A DNA stretch of 64,000 nt from Datisca glomerata. Taxonomy: Eukaryota; Streptophyta; Magnoliopsida; Cucurbitales; Datiscaceae. How positions within the stretch are numbered: the stretch's first letter is position 1; every line of letters starts with the position of its first letter. Location of the stretch: contig QANY01004770.1 in assembly GCA_003255025.1 (NCBI GenBank), forward strand, positions 1,665,891-1,729,890. Direction: 5' to 3'. The position numbers were made by a program, and so were the translations under genes. Of the stretch, positions 23,263-35,750 are shown piece by piece. The notes below the pieces were generated by a model, which did not search any database, was not told the DNA's origin, and saw only the letters and a program-made list of their open reading frames with translations.

Positions 23263-26199
23263 CCAACTATGAGATCAACATTGGATGAACAACAAAATGA
23301 GGAACTCGTCAAAGGAATCCTTGTTCAATTGGAAGAACGAAGGGAAGTCACCCTAATCATAATGGCTCATTACAATCAGAAAAGAAAGTCCTAATTTTAG
23401 AACGGAAACAGAAAATTTGAGTGTCATCCAAATTTATCTCCCAAGAGACGACGTGGGAAGATTTGAGTGTCATCCAAAAAACAGACTGATACTGGAATGT
23501 CGGTAAACTTCCTGTACTACCAATAGACAAAGCCCTCATCCATTTCCTTAGACTCAGAGACATGCTCTTGCCTAGTAGCTGGCTAAGCGGGGTGCATGAG
23601 GAGGAACGTGAGGAGGAGTGTTAGAATGGGCTGGCACGTCTTCATCCCGAGTTGCGGAAGTGCCAGGAATGGGAGGATCCTGGGAAAAGCTAGTCTCGTC
23701 CGTTCTTGGATGAACTCGCCTCCCAACCTTGTCGACCATGGTACAAAGACGTTTGGACATCTTGTCCTTATGCAATCGCAAATGCCTATCATTTTAGAAA
23801 CCTAAAGTCACATGGTATCTAAATGTGATGTGCATAAAATAAAATTATCTGAGCATGTTGGTCATGGAACACAATGAATAAGAAACAACAGGGTATAAAA
23901 GATAACTATCTAAAATATAACTTTAGCCTTGCATAACCCTTTGTAAGATCGATAATGCACTTCTCTATTAAGGAAAAAAGTAAAAAAAAGGGAGATTCTT
24001 AAACTTGAAAATCAAATTGCTTGAAATAAATATTAATTGCTATAAATAAACAATCAAGAAATTATAATAAATGTGGAATATTAAAGTGCGAGAACTAAAC
24101 GTGTGAGCAATGAAATACTGAAAATATAGTGCACGTAAATATAAAGAGAGAAGAGAAGAGAGAGAACGACACAATATTTTATATGGTTCAGAAAGACCTA
24201 TCCCTACGTCCACGCTCCAAGGATCCCCCTTTGAAGATCTTTCCCTCACGATCTTCTTAAGGGTGAAGACCAAACCTTTTACAATTCATAATGGTTTGTG
24301 ATATCGATCAGATCTTAACAATGAAGCTCGTCAAGATCCACAAATCTCTTACGAATAATATTCTCTCAAGAGTATAATCTCTCGTATATGTTCAGCAAAA
24401 ATAATCTCGCTCACTCTAAGATATTTGCATATTAAGGCTCATTTTCTAAGGATGAGAAAGGCTCAAGAGAGATAGGAGATGATAGCTTGAATTAGCTTGA
24501 AGTGTATTGAAAAGAATGATGAAGGGAAGGCCTTATATAGACGTGAACAAGACCAAAGAGGGTCTGACCCTTTGTCTAGCTTAGGTTAGTCTCAGCTCAA
24601 GATAAGGAAAATAAAGGAATGGTTAGACCTATTTTTCGAGTTAGGTTAGACTTGTCCAAGACAGGTCAGACCTCTCTAGAAGATATGTTGGCCTATCCTA
24701 AAACAATTTCACGTCTCGCTTCTACCCATTGTCTTTCCAAAATAAAGCATGGGTCAGACTTGTTAAAATATTGGTTAAACCTCAATTGAGTATTTGACAA
24801 AAAGATCAGTTTTTACATTTGGTTATTGGGCTATGGTAGCATCTTATAAGACTAGGATAATTCTACCTAGCGTTGAGTATCATAATCTATTTTTGAGCCA
24901 TTCAAATGCAAATAAACTGAATGAGCTCTTGAAGATAAAAATTACACGGAAATAAAATAATTATCTTCGTGATTCCTAATTTCCATGCCTTTACATTATT
25001 TTTCGTAACAAATTCATGCATTCTCGATTAAGATATTAGTCCACATATCATTTTTCATCATCAAAATTGTCAACTTGACTAGGGTCAGCACCCTTATCCT
25101 ATCTTAATTCAAAATTTAACATGTATATTCAAGATAGGCTGAGATGTGATCCCTAGGCCCCGTAATTGCCTACCACTGATTGCCACCACACGTTCCATTG
25201 ACGGCCACCACCGACCATCACGTGCTGAATCAAATATTTATTTTGTTGGAATAAATTGAATCATGAAGAAACTTTACAAGAATCTATATAAATTTAAATA
25301 CAAACCTATTGAAAAAAATAATTTCTTCATGGATTGTTCCCTAATTACATAACCCATAGAAAATTACACGTAAAATCTAAGTGTTATGCAAGGGAGACTA
25401 AAATCAAAATAATCCTAAAAATGAGTTAGGATTCTATGAGTACAATAATATATAGGGTATTCGTTCTAACAGTAGACATATAATAAATAGATGTAGAATG
25501 AGGCTCTGTTGAAGGGATTGGTACTGTGGAAAATTGTCTCGATCTTAAAATCTAATTATTAAACAATCTAACTTATGCTAGAATGAAGATAAAAATCATA
25601 CCCTTGATGTGTGAACCCCAAAACTCAAAGCTTTTTCTTCACGATTTACGCATGAGCCATCCTCGATCAACAAGTGAACACTGTCGATACAATGAAATGA
25701 ATTCCCACCCCAACGCCACTCACATTGCCGTTTGCCGCTACCGTGAACATGAATCATACCTCATGATCTTCCTCACTATTTCTCTATTAGAAACCGATTA
25801 CCATGTTTGGGCACTTGGAAGAAAAATCAAAACTTTTCCTCCTCTAAACTTTCAGCTAGGGAGAAAATTAGTCTCCTTAGGGTTTTCTCTTCTCTCATAA
25901 ATGATGCCAGTTAGGCTTCATGCAACTTTGGGAGAAACCTCATATTTATAGTGAAATCCAATGGCTAGAATTAAATGATAATTAAATGGTTAGGATTAAC
26001 TGAAAATTATCTCTTAATTAAAACTAATTAAATTAATTTTAATTAATAATTTCATCATTAAGATTAGAACCAACTTGGTTGATTACTAGATATCCTTGGT
26101 GGTTACTACTACGACAATTCTTATAACATATATGCTAGCTCTCTCAAGATTAAGAGTGCTTGTGATTGGTTAATAAATCTCTCAAGATTAAGTGCTCTT
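23263..26199. other. no gene recognised; probable decayed repeat sequence
   Basis: Overlapping frames of 68-70 codons at 23357-23805 on both strands have no domain I know. The stretch 24120-24330 (a cctacgtccac block with nearby aagatcttt) resembles non-coding LTR sequence seen widely in plants, but I cannot prove a pair. The 105-codon plus-strand frame at 25583-25900 shows no recognisable feature. Confidence 0.4.
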
Positions 26200-26640
26200 A
26201 ATCTTGGAGAGGGCTTTAGTGGAGGAGGAACATTTCTGGAGAGATCGGGCCAGGGCTAAATAGTTGTTTGAGGGTGATAAAAATACAAAAAAATTCCACT
26301 CAAGAGTGCATAATTGATGCAGACAAAACATAATTCAAAGGCTATTTGACTCTAATGGAATGTAGGTTTCAGAGCATAATGGAATTAAAGATAGCACACA
26401 ATATTTTAGGGATCTCTTTAAATCTTCTCAACCCAGTAATTTTGAACTTATTCTAAAGAAGATCTCATGCAGACTTGATGACAGAGATGTTGCTCTACTG
26501 GACTGACCAATGGAGACTATCGAGATTGATTGGGCTATTAGAAATATGGGAGGATCTAAAGCACCAGACCCAGACTGTTTCACAGCAAGCTTCTATAACC
26601 AATTTCATGTGCAGTTAAAGAATGATGTATATTAAATAGT
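26200..26640 (+). mobile_element. LINE reverse-transcriptase N-terminal fragment
   Basis: The frame shows LVEEEHFWRDRARAK, then EGDKNTKKFHSRVHN, and near 26530-26600 ETIEIDWAIRNMGGSKAPDP, the well-known entry block of plant LINE reverse transcriptases (usually KAPGPDG). Stops interrupt it. It ends abruptly at about 26640, where a GC-rich patch starts. It comes from a different part of ORF2 than the LINE piece at 560-2285. Confidence 0.75.
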
Positions 26641-26644
26641 CATC

Positions 26645-26830
26645 ACAGGATGCCGCTCCCATAGGGACTCTCACGAAAGCATGATGAGACACCTCCCATG
26701 GGTGTGGCGCCCCAATGGTACGATGGGGGGGACCATGGGGTGTTGTCATTATGAGTACCATGGGGGTGCCGCCACCATGGTGCCACCCCCATTAGTGCCA
26801 CCCCCATCAGTACACCATGGGGTGCCTGGA
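26645..26830. repeat. GC-rich patch with many CCATGG and GTGCCACCCCCA motifs
   Basis: At least five ccatgg or ccatggg sites occur, with repeated gtgccaccccca and its complement. The base composition differs sharply from the AT-rich surroundings. The open frames here are by-products of the repeat. It may be a terminal or subterminal part of a transposon. Confidence 0.5.
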
Positions 26831-27339
26831 TCACCTCTACAACACATGAAAACAATAAAAACACACTTTGAATAATAAGAGTGTGCTACCTCCCCACCTT
26901 GGAAGGGGTTTAGTCTTAAGAGCTCCATTTGAGAGGAGGCTTTGGGTAGTTGCCGCCCCTAAGCCCCATCGGGTAGGCGCGTTCCCCCGAAATCACCCTT
27001 TATCATTGATGGTGAAGTTTGACTTTTATAAATGTAATGCTCAAGTTTAGAACAATTTTTATTGTGTAGGTTGGACAACTAAACAAAAAGAAAGACCTTG
27101 GAAGCAACTGAGCAAGCGATATAAGACTCTCTACAAAATGACAAAAGTTTCATTTATTACTTTTCATGAGATTGTATGTTTCTGAATGCTTGCATTGTAG
27201 ATATGTAGATAAGTACACTAGACTTCCCCTACGGAGTTTCTCAGTTTTTTAATGTATTGCAGACTTGAGAAAATATATTAAAATCTTAATGTTTAATCCT
27301 TTTCTGTTCATTGTGGTTTTTCTCATCTATAATGTAATT

Positions 27340-27798
27340 AGGTTGAGACGCCGATTTCTTAATGAATTATTGTCGAAAACCATTAAACAATAAACGATGG
27401 CAGTTGACATTGCCGTTATTGTAAAGTACACATTTTACGATGCTAGAAAAAAATGTCGTAATAAGGATAATTATTTACAACGGTGGATAATAGAACTGTT
27501 GTAATCATCTCCAAAATACACGATGGCCAGACCATTTCTCACAACATTATCTTGTACAACCGTCGCCAATTGTGTTATTATTAACGGGGGCAGAACCCTT
27601 TTTCACGATGTTAGAGGATAATGATATCGTTGTAAGCGATACATGTCATGATATTTTTCTTTAGTGCCATTGTTGTAAATCATACATTTTACGATGGCTT
27701 TTTTTCAACCATCATGAAAAAGAAAAAAGAAAATATTACACGACACTCACACAGACGACGGGAGTTTGCCGTTGTTAAAGGTCATTAAGGCAGTAGTG
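27340..27798. mobile_element. one end of a CACTA-like transposon
   Basis: The segment ends with ggcagtagtg at 27798, the inverse of a CACTACTGCC terminus. The preceding 450 bp are full of short subterminal motifs in both orientations (cgatgg, acaacgg, ttacgatg, cgacggg), as in CACTA elements where the transposase binds. I did not find the opposite terminus, so the element may be truncated or its left end may have diverged. Confidence 0.55.
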
Positions 27799-28903
27799 TA
27801 TAACAGAAAGCTTACTCCAACCTACAATACCTTGTTGTAATAATTATTATTGCATCAATATATTACTCTACTCCATTCCGGTTAATTTTCATATCCCAAC
27901 ATATATTTGATTCGTCTACATAATCATTTATAAATCTCAAAATTTACATGATTTCTTTTCGTAGTTTGGAGCTTGCCAACCATTTTCATCACCCTAATTG
28001 GAATGCTATTCAACCACATATTTTACATTAAACCATTGATAATTTGATCAATATTTACAAAAAAGAATAGAATTCAGAATGTAATTCATTTTCAGAAGTC
28101 TATGAACAATATTAGATGCTACCATGGAGGAATTCCTAAAAAGAGAGAGTGAGAGTGATATTTAATAGTAAAAAATGAAATAAGAAAATAGGCGAAAAAT
28201 ATATAAAGAAATTTCAAAAATATGTTTATGTTTGGAGTTGAACGATTAAAAGAATAGAGAAATTAAGATTTTAAATTTATCTATCAACGCACACTTTTCT
28301 ATAGTTTTCGAGCACGATTAAAAAATTTAAAATCTGATAGATACATACAACCCATAAGACCAACACATAATTAAGAAGAAAATGCTATCTTAATTCAACA
28401 TGTTTGTTCAATTCACTACTACAAAACTTGATAAAAATAATGGCTAGTTTTATTGATCGATAACATCTAAGGTTAAAACATTTTAAAAGAGTTGCTGACA
28501 ATATTTCACTTTCGATTTGGATTTTTCACTTTTGCTGTAATTATAAGTGAAAAATAATAGTTACTTCGAGAGTAAAACATTATTGAAACACATATATTTT
28601 GATTACGGCTTAAAATAAGCATAACGCACAACTTTTAGGGTTATAGAAAATTAGGTGTTACTTACCAAATCGCCACTGATTTTACTTCACAAATTCAGAC
28701 ATCCAATGTTAAGGGTTATAGAAACTGTAAGACAAGATTCGCCTGCATTTTTACTGTTTCCCTCTTCGGTGATTTTCACCATTCCCTTCTCGCGCTCCCC
28801 CAACGTCCACTGACATCTTCAATTGTTGATCCACACTACAAATTGGTACTTCATGCAACGGGTAACAAACAGATGATGACCATAGTCCTTGTTCATTGAA
28901 ACA
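27799..28903. other. no gene; isolated CACTA-like terminus at 28416
   Basis: AT-rich sequence without coding frames. The string cactactacaaaacttg at 28416 resembles a CACTA left terminus, but no matching right end was seen. Confidence 0.35.
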
Positions 28904-29450
28904 TGTTTAGGGGTTTTTGTGTGATGCGAAAATGAGTGACCTAGTCTAATGACAAGTTAGCATGAGAACATGAGAATGGTGTGACTGAAAGGGTGAAGGA
29001 CAAGCACCTTAAAACGACCTCAAGAAGTGACAAATGCCTTTTTGTGCTCTGAGGTTAAAGAGAACTCATATATGGAATTGTTTCTAGTTTTTTTACCTAG
29101 AGGAGTGTGAAAAATCATGATCCTCCATAATGACACCAAAGACTCTCTTTTATAGACAGGGTCTAGTGGGAACAATATGTTTGTCATTTGCAATGATTTG
29201 AAACCGTTAATAATAAACGTGACCACACTTCATGCATCGACTAGTCGTGCCTTCATGGTATTGAGCAGTCGCCTAACCAACTTAAAGATGGAAGGTTTGT
29301 ACTACGTAACCCACAGTCGGGCCTCCCCGGTGATCGGTTCCCAACAACACCATCCACCGTCAGGCTTCCTCAACGGTGGTGCACGACGCCACTTGTCGTC
29401 GGGCTTCCCGGCGGCTGGTGCACAATGCCTTCACCAACGGTCAAGCTTTC
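28904..29450 (-). repeat. LTR (3' in element sense) of the Tat-like element
   Basis: Matches 32382-32935 along its length; shared strings include gacaaatgcctttttgtgct, gataatgacaccaaag (with variants) and gggcctccccggtgat. The match fades after about 29450, though related GC-rich sequence continues to about 29580, next to a minus-strand purine run (taaaggagggtc) that could be the polypurine tract. Confidence 0.75.
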
Positions 29451-30417
29451 TGGCGACGGATAGATGACACCCTACCCATTGTCGAGCTTCTCGGCGGCTG
29501 GTGCACTAGTATGGACGCCTTTGGATTTCCTTAAAGGAGGCATAATAGGGGTTTCCCGACAGAGGCGTATCGTGTCGTTTGACCCTCCTTTATCAAAAGG
29601 GCACATCTAACTCTCTTGGTACAACATAACCTTATCATAATCCTACTGAACCACAATCCCAAGATTGTTCTCAGGAAAGGAATAGCCTTCAAGCCATTGT
29701 CACTAAGCTCGTAGCAGGTTACAACATTTAATGCATAATCTCAACAATGGGCTCGCCACCTGTATTAGTCAAAGTTTGGCCCTTACAAGTGTAATTATTT
29801 GGTACGTCGTCTTTATACTTAAGTGACGTCTCTTACAAATATATTTTCTATTTCCCTACATCGCTCTTATCGTGCCATGCAGGCACCATCTGTGCCTTTA
29901 TTTGAGTGTCACATGTATATCCTAACATGTCGTTCATGATGATGTGGTTCACTATTTACATTAACTGAGCACTTCATCTTCCACGTCATTTCTTAGACTA
30001 AGGGTCATCATTAATCGTATTAAATGCACCAAACGGCGTGATATAAACCTCTACGGGTTGGCCTTGGATTGGATGTGTTCTTATGTCCACGCATGTCAAA
30101 GATTACAAAGACGACTGCAAGGTTGAACCTTGGAGAGAGAGTTGGGGAATCATGTGTGTATTCAAGGGACTATTGCGGCATCAATGACAGTGAGGGCAAT
30201 CGAAGAAGAAATTAACATACATCACATCGGGCTGGAACGTCACCCCAACACTTCAAGCAAGGTCATTCCAAGCTCGCTTTTAGAGCCTTAGCTTCTTTTA
30301 CTTGTATTTTCCCTTTTTTGTATTCTTCTATACTTAGCGAATTTTGTACACCTGCAAAATCATTAATACAAGAAGAATGTTTTTAGTAATATGCCATTTA
30401 TCTCATTGTATGCCTTG

Positions 30418-30755
30418 TATTATTCCTACTTCAGTCTTTTATTATGATTCAGTTCCTATATCGAACCTTCATTATATATTAGTTCCTACTTCAAACGTTT
30501 ATTATGCATTAGTTCCTTCTTTAGACTTTTCACTGTGCATGTTTATATGTTCCTACTTCAGACTTTTCATTGTGCATGTTTATGTGTTCCTACTTTGAAC
30601 TTCTCATCATGCGTGCTCATGCGTTCCTACTTTGAATTTTCACTATACATGCTCATTCATTCCTACTTCAAACTTTTCATTAGGCATGCTTGCTTGTTGC
30701 TACTTTGAACTTTCACTACACATGTTCATTCGTTCCTACTTCAAACTTTATACCC
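30418..30755. repeat. minisatellite, about 8 copies of a 35-45-bp unit
   Basis: The unit is roughly ttcctactt-y-r-aactttycattatgcatg with a gttcat spacer. Successive copies start at ttcctactt (or ttcctatat) near 30425, 30452, 30482, 30550, 30588, 30625, 30660 and 30736. It lies in the interior of the Tat-like element, on the side next to the 3' LTR. Confidence 0.75.
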
Positions 30756-30980
30756 CCTTACATGCGACTTTAGTATAAGCATTTTCAAAACAAATAAATC
30801 TCTAAGTTAGATTTAATTTGTATGATGAAGGCCATATTCCACTATAAAGAGCAAAAAAAGGATTTAAGGCAATTTGTGTATTTTAAACATGTTAAGGCTG
30901 CTAAGTTCCACTTTCATATATCTGTGTTGGTCTAACTATGAAATGCTAACCAATTGCATATTTCGAGGTTCATTGAATCC

Positions 30981-31008
30981 TCCTACACACACACACACAT
31001 ACACACAC

Positions 31009-31064
<56 letters not shown>

Positions 31065-31067
31065 TTA
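30981..31067. repeat. (CA)n then (TA)n microsatellite
   Basis: Simple repeat of ac dinucleotides with short ata interruptions, passing into at dinucleotides. The open frame across it is an artefact of the repeat. Confidence 0.9.
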
Positions 31068-32360
31068 ACAAATATCATTTGTGTTGTAATGGCCAAGTTC
31101 TATTTTCGAGGGATTCGCAACAGCAGCTAAGTTCTTCCCATACACTAGGTAGGTTCAGTAATTTTGTCATTACTTTGCCTCACTAATCACAATTTGATAG
31201 GGCAAACAATAGTAAGGTTTATAATCCTTATACATCTTTATGTTTGCCTATCTACCTTTACTGAAATGTCTTCATTGCATTTCATGAACAAACTATGTTG
31301 AAACACCTTAAATGCATTTCAGGAACAAACTTTGCTAAAACATCTTAAATGCATTCTAGGAAAAAACTTTGTTGAAACATATTAGATGCATTTCAGGACA
31401 ATGAACCAGTTATAAGTTTTCAATCCGTTTTGATAATCATAAAGGCTGAATTAAAAACTACAGCACTAAGTATAATACTTCTTGTTTAATGGTCGGCGAA
31501 TCGACAATGCCTACTATCGACTATGGAGGCAATCTCATATGATCCTTCCTATTTGTACAAGCATGAACATGGACAAATTATCATAAGCTTCATAATAAGC
31601 CTTCGCGCTTTGACAGTATAACGTAGGCGGTTATAAAGAATAGACCAATCAGACGAAAGTACATGGATTGCTGACATGAAAATTAAAAGAGAAGCTAATC
31701 AAGATCATTGGATTGATCAGATGGTCAAGATTCACTTGGTTGTTATTGTTAATAAACTAGATCTCAAGGAATATTCTATTGATCATATTTTTAGATAGAA
31801 TTAGATAAGTTGTATCAGATTCTATGTAACCGATTGAATACCTATAAATAAAAGCAAGATGTGACTCCAACAAGGAACATAATAACTCTCAACACCCATA
31901 AGAAACAAGATGACTATGCAGCTTGCATTAGCCAGGAGCGGGGGCAGGGATTGTCTTCATGACCCCTTGTAAACCCTTTTCCCATAATGAAATACTATCA
32001 AAATCTCTCCATAGTTTTTCTTAACTTTAAGGGTTTTCCATGTAAATCATGGTGTTATTATTCTCTCATTCTCTCTCTTAATCATTCTCTATATTTTCAT
32101 ATCATGATGGAAGAAAATCACGACCGATTATCAAATACGATGAATTTTTCCTTTATGGAATCTATGATGATGGTGCTGTAATATTCCCTTTGACATGGCT
32201 TCATGGATTTTCTACAATCCAATTTTTTCCACATAGTTCCTTTCTCCTTTAGCCATGGAGGCTTCTCTATCAGTGGGTTGTTTTCTCCTTCCGCATGAGG
32301 AAGCTCTCATAGGTGTTCCCATCCCGCCATACTTAGAAAAATGTAAGGAAGACAGGTCAC

Positions 32361-32378
32361 TCCCCAGCAAAGTTACCA
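32361..32378 (-). other. primer-binding site of the Tat-like element
   Basis: Minus-strand reading is tggtaactttgctgggga, three bases inside the LTR end. It resembles the conserved Tat/Ogre primer site and fixes the element's orientation. Confidence 0.6.
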
Positions 32379-32381
32379 AAA

Positions 32382-32935
32382 TGTTTAAGAGTTTTATTGT
32401 GATGTGGAAATGAATGACCTAATCAAATTACAAGTAATCTTAGGAACGTGGGAATGGCGTGGCTGAAATGGTGAAATACAAGCACCTTAGGATGACTTCA
32501 AGAAAGTGACAAATGCCTTTTTGTGCTCTGAGGTTGAAGAGAACTGAGATATGAAATTGTTTCTGGTTTTTACTTAAGGTAGTGTGAAAAATTATGATAC
32601 TCGATAATGACACCAAAGTCCCTTCATATAGACAAGGTCGAGTGGTGACTATAAATATGTCATTTGTAATGATATGAAACCGTTTATAATAAACGTGGCC
32701 ACGCCTAAAACGTAGCCGCACTTCATACCCTTGACTAGTAGTCGTGTCTTCATGGTATCGAGTAGTCACATAACGAAGTCATAGTTCAAAGGTTGGTACT
32801 ACGCAACCCACATTCGGGCCTCCCCGGTGATGGGCTGTCAACACCAATCCCCGCCGTCGGGCTTTCTCGGCGACGGTGCACTACGCCACCTGCCGTCAGG
32901 CTTCCCAGCGGCCGGTGCACAACGCCTCCATTGAT
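32382..32935 (-). repeat. LTR (5' in element sense) of the Tat-like element
   Basis: Begins tgtttaagag on the plus strand and parallels 28904-29450 with many substitutions. The match stops at about 32935, before the GC-rich block is complete. Confidence 0.75.
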
Positions 32936-34199
32936 ATAGTGCGTGGAAATTGGGTCTTGTGCTTGTGAATAATTTCACATTCTATTGGGTGATTAAATTA
33001 TTTATATGCTTAGGTTCGTTCTTGTAGTTTGGCAACTCTTAAGACAATGGAGGAGATTGAGCATGATAAAGTTGAAAAGGATGACATAGAGATTGGGTAA
33101 ACAAAGATTGAAGCTAAAGGCCTAACTAAGTGATGTAGTGGAAGCCTCGAAAAAAACCTAACAATATCAACATTGTTGAAACGCGCACGATTGTCAGTGA
33201 TTTGATCTTCTAAAACCTGTTGAATTTTGAGATTATCAGGATTTAAGCATCGATTTCGATAAATCAAGAAATACTGAAAATTGAAATTATAGAGAGAAAA
33301 TGTCTCAAAAAAATATCATAATTTATCGCATAAAACCTAAAAAAAGTATTTAAACTGTCTCAGAAAACCCTATACATAAAAGAAAGATAAAATTATAAAA
33401 ATATCCAAAACTTGTGAAAACAGCTTTTGGGCCTCCGAAAGTGCTTAAAATGATATTTTGAGGCCTGAAACCAGGCCAAAATGGCTTGAAAACAGGCCAT
33501 AGATCCTTGAACAAGCTTCGATTTGATATCTTATAGGCCCCGTGAGTCAACCCGAGTCAAAAGTTGTCGTCTCTTGAAGGTGGACTGCACGTGCGACGAT
33601 CCATTCGCTCCAAAAACTCCAACGCTACATCGTCCACATCACTAAATGATGTGGAAGAGGCCCAACTATTTTGCCCATCTCAATCAAGCAAAGGCGTTGG
33701 TAAAAAGAAGTGATCTAGTGGGAAATCATAAGCCGCTCAATTTTTTGAAGCTATATTGGTGTTTTACCATGGAGAATGGTTCCTCTGACTTAATTAGAAT
33801 GGAAACTGTTACCCACATAGCTTTTGATGATAATAAAACATTGAAATTACTCATAAATTTAATAAAGTTTGTAAAGGCTATCGGAAAATTACTGCAAAGC
33901 TTGTCGATTAAAGATCATGAACATATTTATTTTTATATGAGCTCATAAAATATGAAGATTGAATATGATAAATATACTCTCTTTCATATAGTTTTTATTA
34001 GGAGTCTACTCATTTTATTTCTCTTTATTAAAACTCAATTTATTTAGGGATACATATTCTTAGATTAAGTTTTCATCCATAAAAAGTCTAACACCAAAAA
34101 TCATATCTCTCTTGCACAATAGAAAATATACATAAGATGAATATAATGACAAATCACAAACAAAACAAGTTTAAATTTCAAGTAGATAAAGAGATATTG
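32936..34199. other. no gene recognised
   Basis: AT-rich with scattered open frames up to 100 codons (33646-33948) that show no domain. No repeat pair was seen. Confidence 0.4.
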
Positions 34200-35010
34200 A
34201 GTTTATCCAAATAGTTTTTACTATGTTGTGTTATTTTGGGTAGGAGTATTCTTGCATTTTAGGTCAAATATTTTTTGTCATCCTTATTAAGGATGGAGTG
34301 TCCTTTTATTGTTTCTAAATTCAAAAATTGAATTTTCTCTCATAAACCCTAACCTCAATATCCTCTATAAATACGCCTGATTTTCTTCACAAAATACAAT
34401 TCATAGCCAAGAAACTTGCTCCTAAATCTCTTTCAATACTCTCCTAAATTTCACTTAATATTTTAAGCTTTATTTATACTTGCAAATTTTTTGAGTGAAC
34501 AAGTTAAATTTTTTTGTGAGCTTGACTTGGAGATTCTACTCATTTGAGAGAGTTATCGCAAAATATCACTTAATCATGAAATGCATAACATTGTGAAGTT
34601 TATTTGACAGCCATAAGTCAATTGAGTTTGTAAAGTTTGATTTTCAATCTTAAGAAGATCGTGAGGTTTAAAAATCTTCCAAGAGGCCTTAGAGCGTGTA
34701 CATATGGATAAGATTTTTTGAACCACGTAATAATATTGTGTTCCTATCTTCTTCTCATTCTTCTCTTTTTATTTTTTGATATTTAGTTTTTTTTTGCATT
34801 TTAATTTTTTGCACTTTAATTTTTCGCACTTAGTTTTCACAATTTTATTTGTTTGCTTTATGTTTTCGCATTTTCTTATGGCAAGCATTATTCACTTTAA
34901 CACTTTTATCTATTACTTTTTTATCTTTTCAAGTATGAAACTCGTGGTGAACATTCATTTACGACTTAAGTGCGAAGTGTTTTTAATTTAAACAGGATCA
35001 TCCGATATCA
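34200..35010 (+). repeat. dispersed repeat, copy A (LTR-like, non-coding)
   Basis: Shares ordered landmarks with 62880-63570: ctctataaatac / ctctatgaatac, caattcatag, cttgctcctaaa, cataagtcaa / cataagccaa, aagaagat, cttcttctc and cactttaacactttta. A tataaata motif near 34368 suggests a promoter, and the 3' end near gatcatccgatatcaccc resembles the end of a plant LTR. No coding partner lies next to it, so it could be a solo LTR. Confidence 0.6.
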
Positions 35011-35257
35011 CCCATTTTCTTATGGCAAGCATTTATGATTGTCTTTAACTTGGACGTTTTCTTCACATTATTTTTTGAAACTATATATCATAAATATGGT
35101 TACCTTAATTCGATTTCATCACCTTAACATTGATGTTAACATAAAGAATGGTTCATTTTGGATCATAGGATCTGTGCTTGTCGTTGTTTCCTTTGTTTTG
35201 TTCCCATCAAATGTTAGATCATTCTAATCATGTCATTTTTTGTCACTTATCATCTTA

Positions 35258-35750
35258 GTTGTCAACTTCATTTTTTTCGGCCGAAATAACCGAAACATTT
35301 CGGTTCCGGCGAGGTAACAAAATGAAATAGGGGTTGTAATTTTTCGCTCAGAAATTTGGTCTGTTTTGACCTGTTTCAGCCAAATTCCGGTCTGTTTCAG
35401 GCGTAATGCTCCTACAAATTTATGTTATTTTCATTAAATTTATTCTCAACCTGTTTCTTTTGCAGAGGTATAGTGAGATTAGTTTGTGTAGATATTCTGA
35501 AATTATAAAGTTTAATGAGGATGATGATGATGATGAATTTTAATCTCATTAATATGTTGTCTGTTGAATTTTAAATTTTTAATGATAATTACGTATTATT
35601 TGCATGCTATAATATATTGGTTCAATTTTTTTATTAGTTATATTATATATAATAAATTTTTAACATTAATTTAGATGACCGAAATTTTTTTTCGAAACGT
35701 TTCATTTTTTCAGAAAACTGAAACGGACACCGAAACGAAATTGACTACTA
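35258..35750. mobile_element. MITE-like element, about 490 bp
   Basis: The left end agttgtcaacttcatttt and the inverse of the right end agtagtcaatttcgtttc form imperfect terminal inverted repeats. Inside, cgaaac/gtttcg motifs occur near both ends in opposite orientation (ccgaaacatttcggttcc near 35289; tcgaaacgtttcattt near 35693). No coding capacity. Confidence 0.5.

Larger units (their letters stand above)
28904..32935 (-). mobile_element. short Tat/Ogre-like LTR retrotransposon, probably non-autonomous
   Basis: Direct repeats at 28904-29450 and 32382-32935 are LTRs that both begin tgttta on the plus strand. Just inside the right copy, 32361-32378 reads on the minus strand tggtaactttgctgggga, close to the tRNA primer site typical of plant Tat/Ogre gypsy elements, so the element points leftward. 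The interior of about 2.9 kb has no reverse transcriptase or integrase I can see. It has a minisatellite on the 3' side, where this lineage is known to carry hypervariable tandem repeats. The outer part of the right LTR seems truncated. Confidence 0.7.

Noticed and set aside
25583..25900. 105-codon plus-strand frame as a gene
   Set aside because: No domain, no splice or promoter context, and the composition matches the surrounding non-coding sequence.
26681..26875. Pro/Gly-rich frame
   Set aside because: By-product of the CCATGG repeat patch.
28416..28440. CACTA element starting at 28416
   Set aside because: The terminus-like string has no matching inverse end or target duplication within the window, so I list it only as a note.
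30874..31068. 64-codon frame ending in Thr-His repeats
   Set aside because: Artefact of the CA microsatellite.
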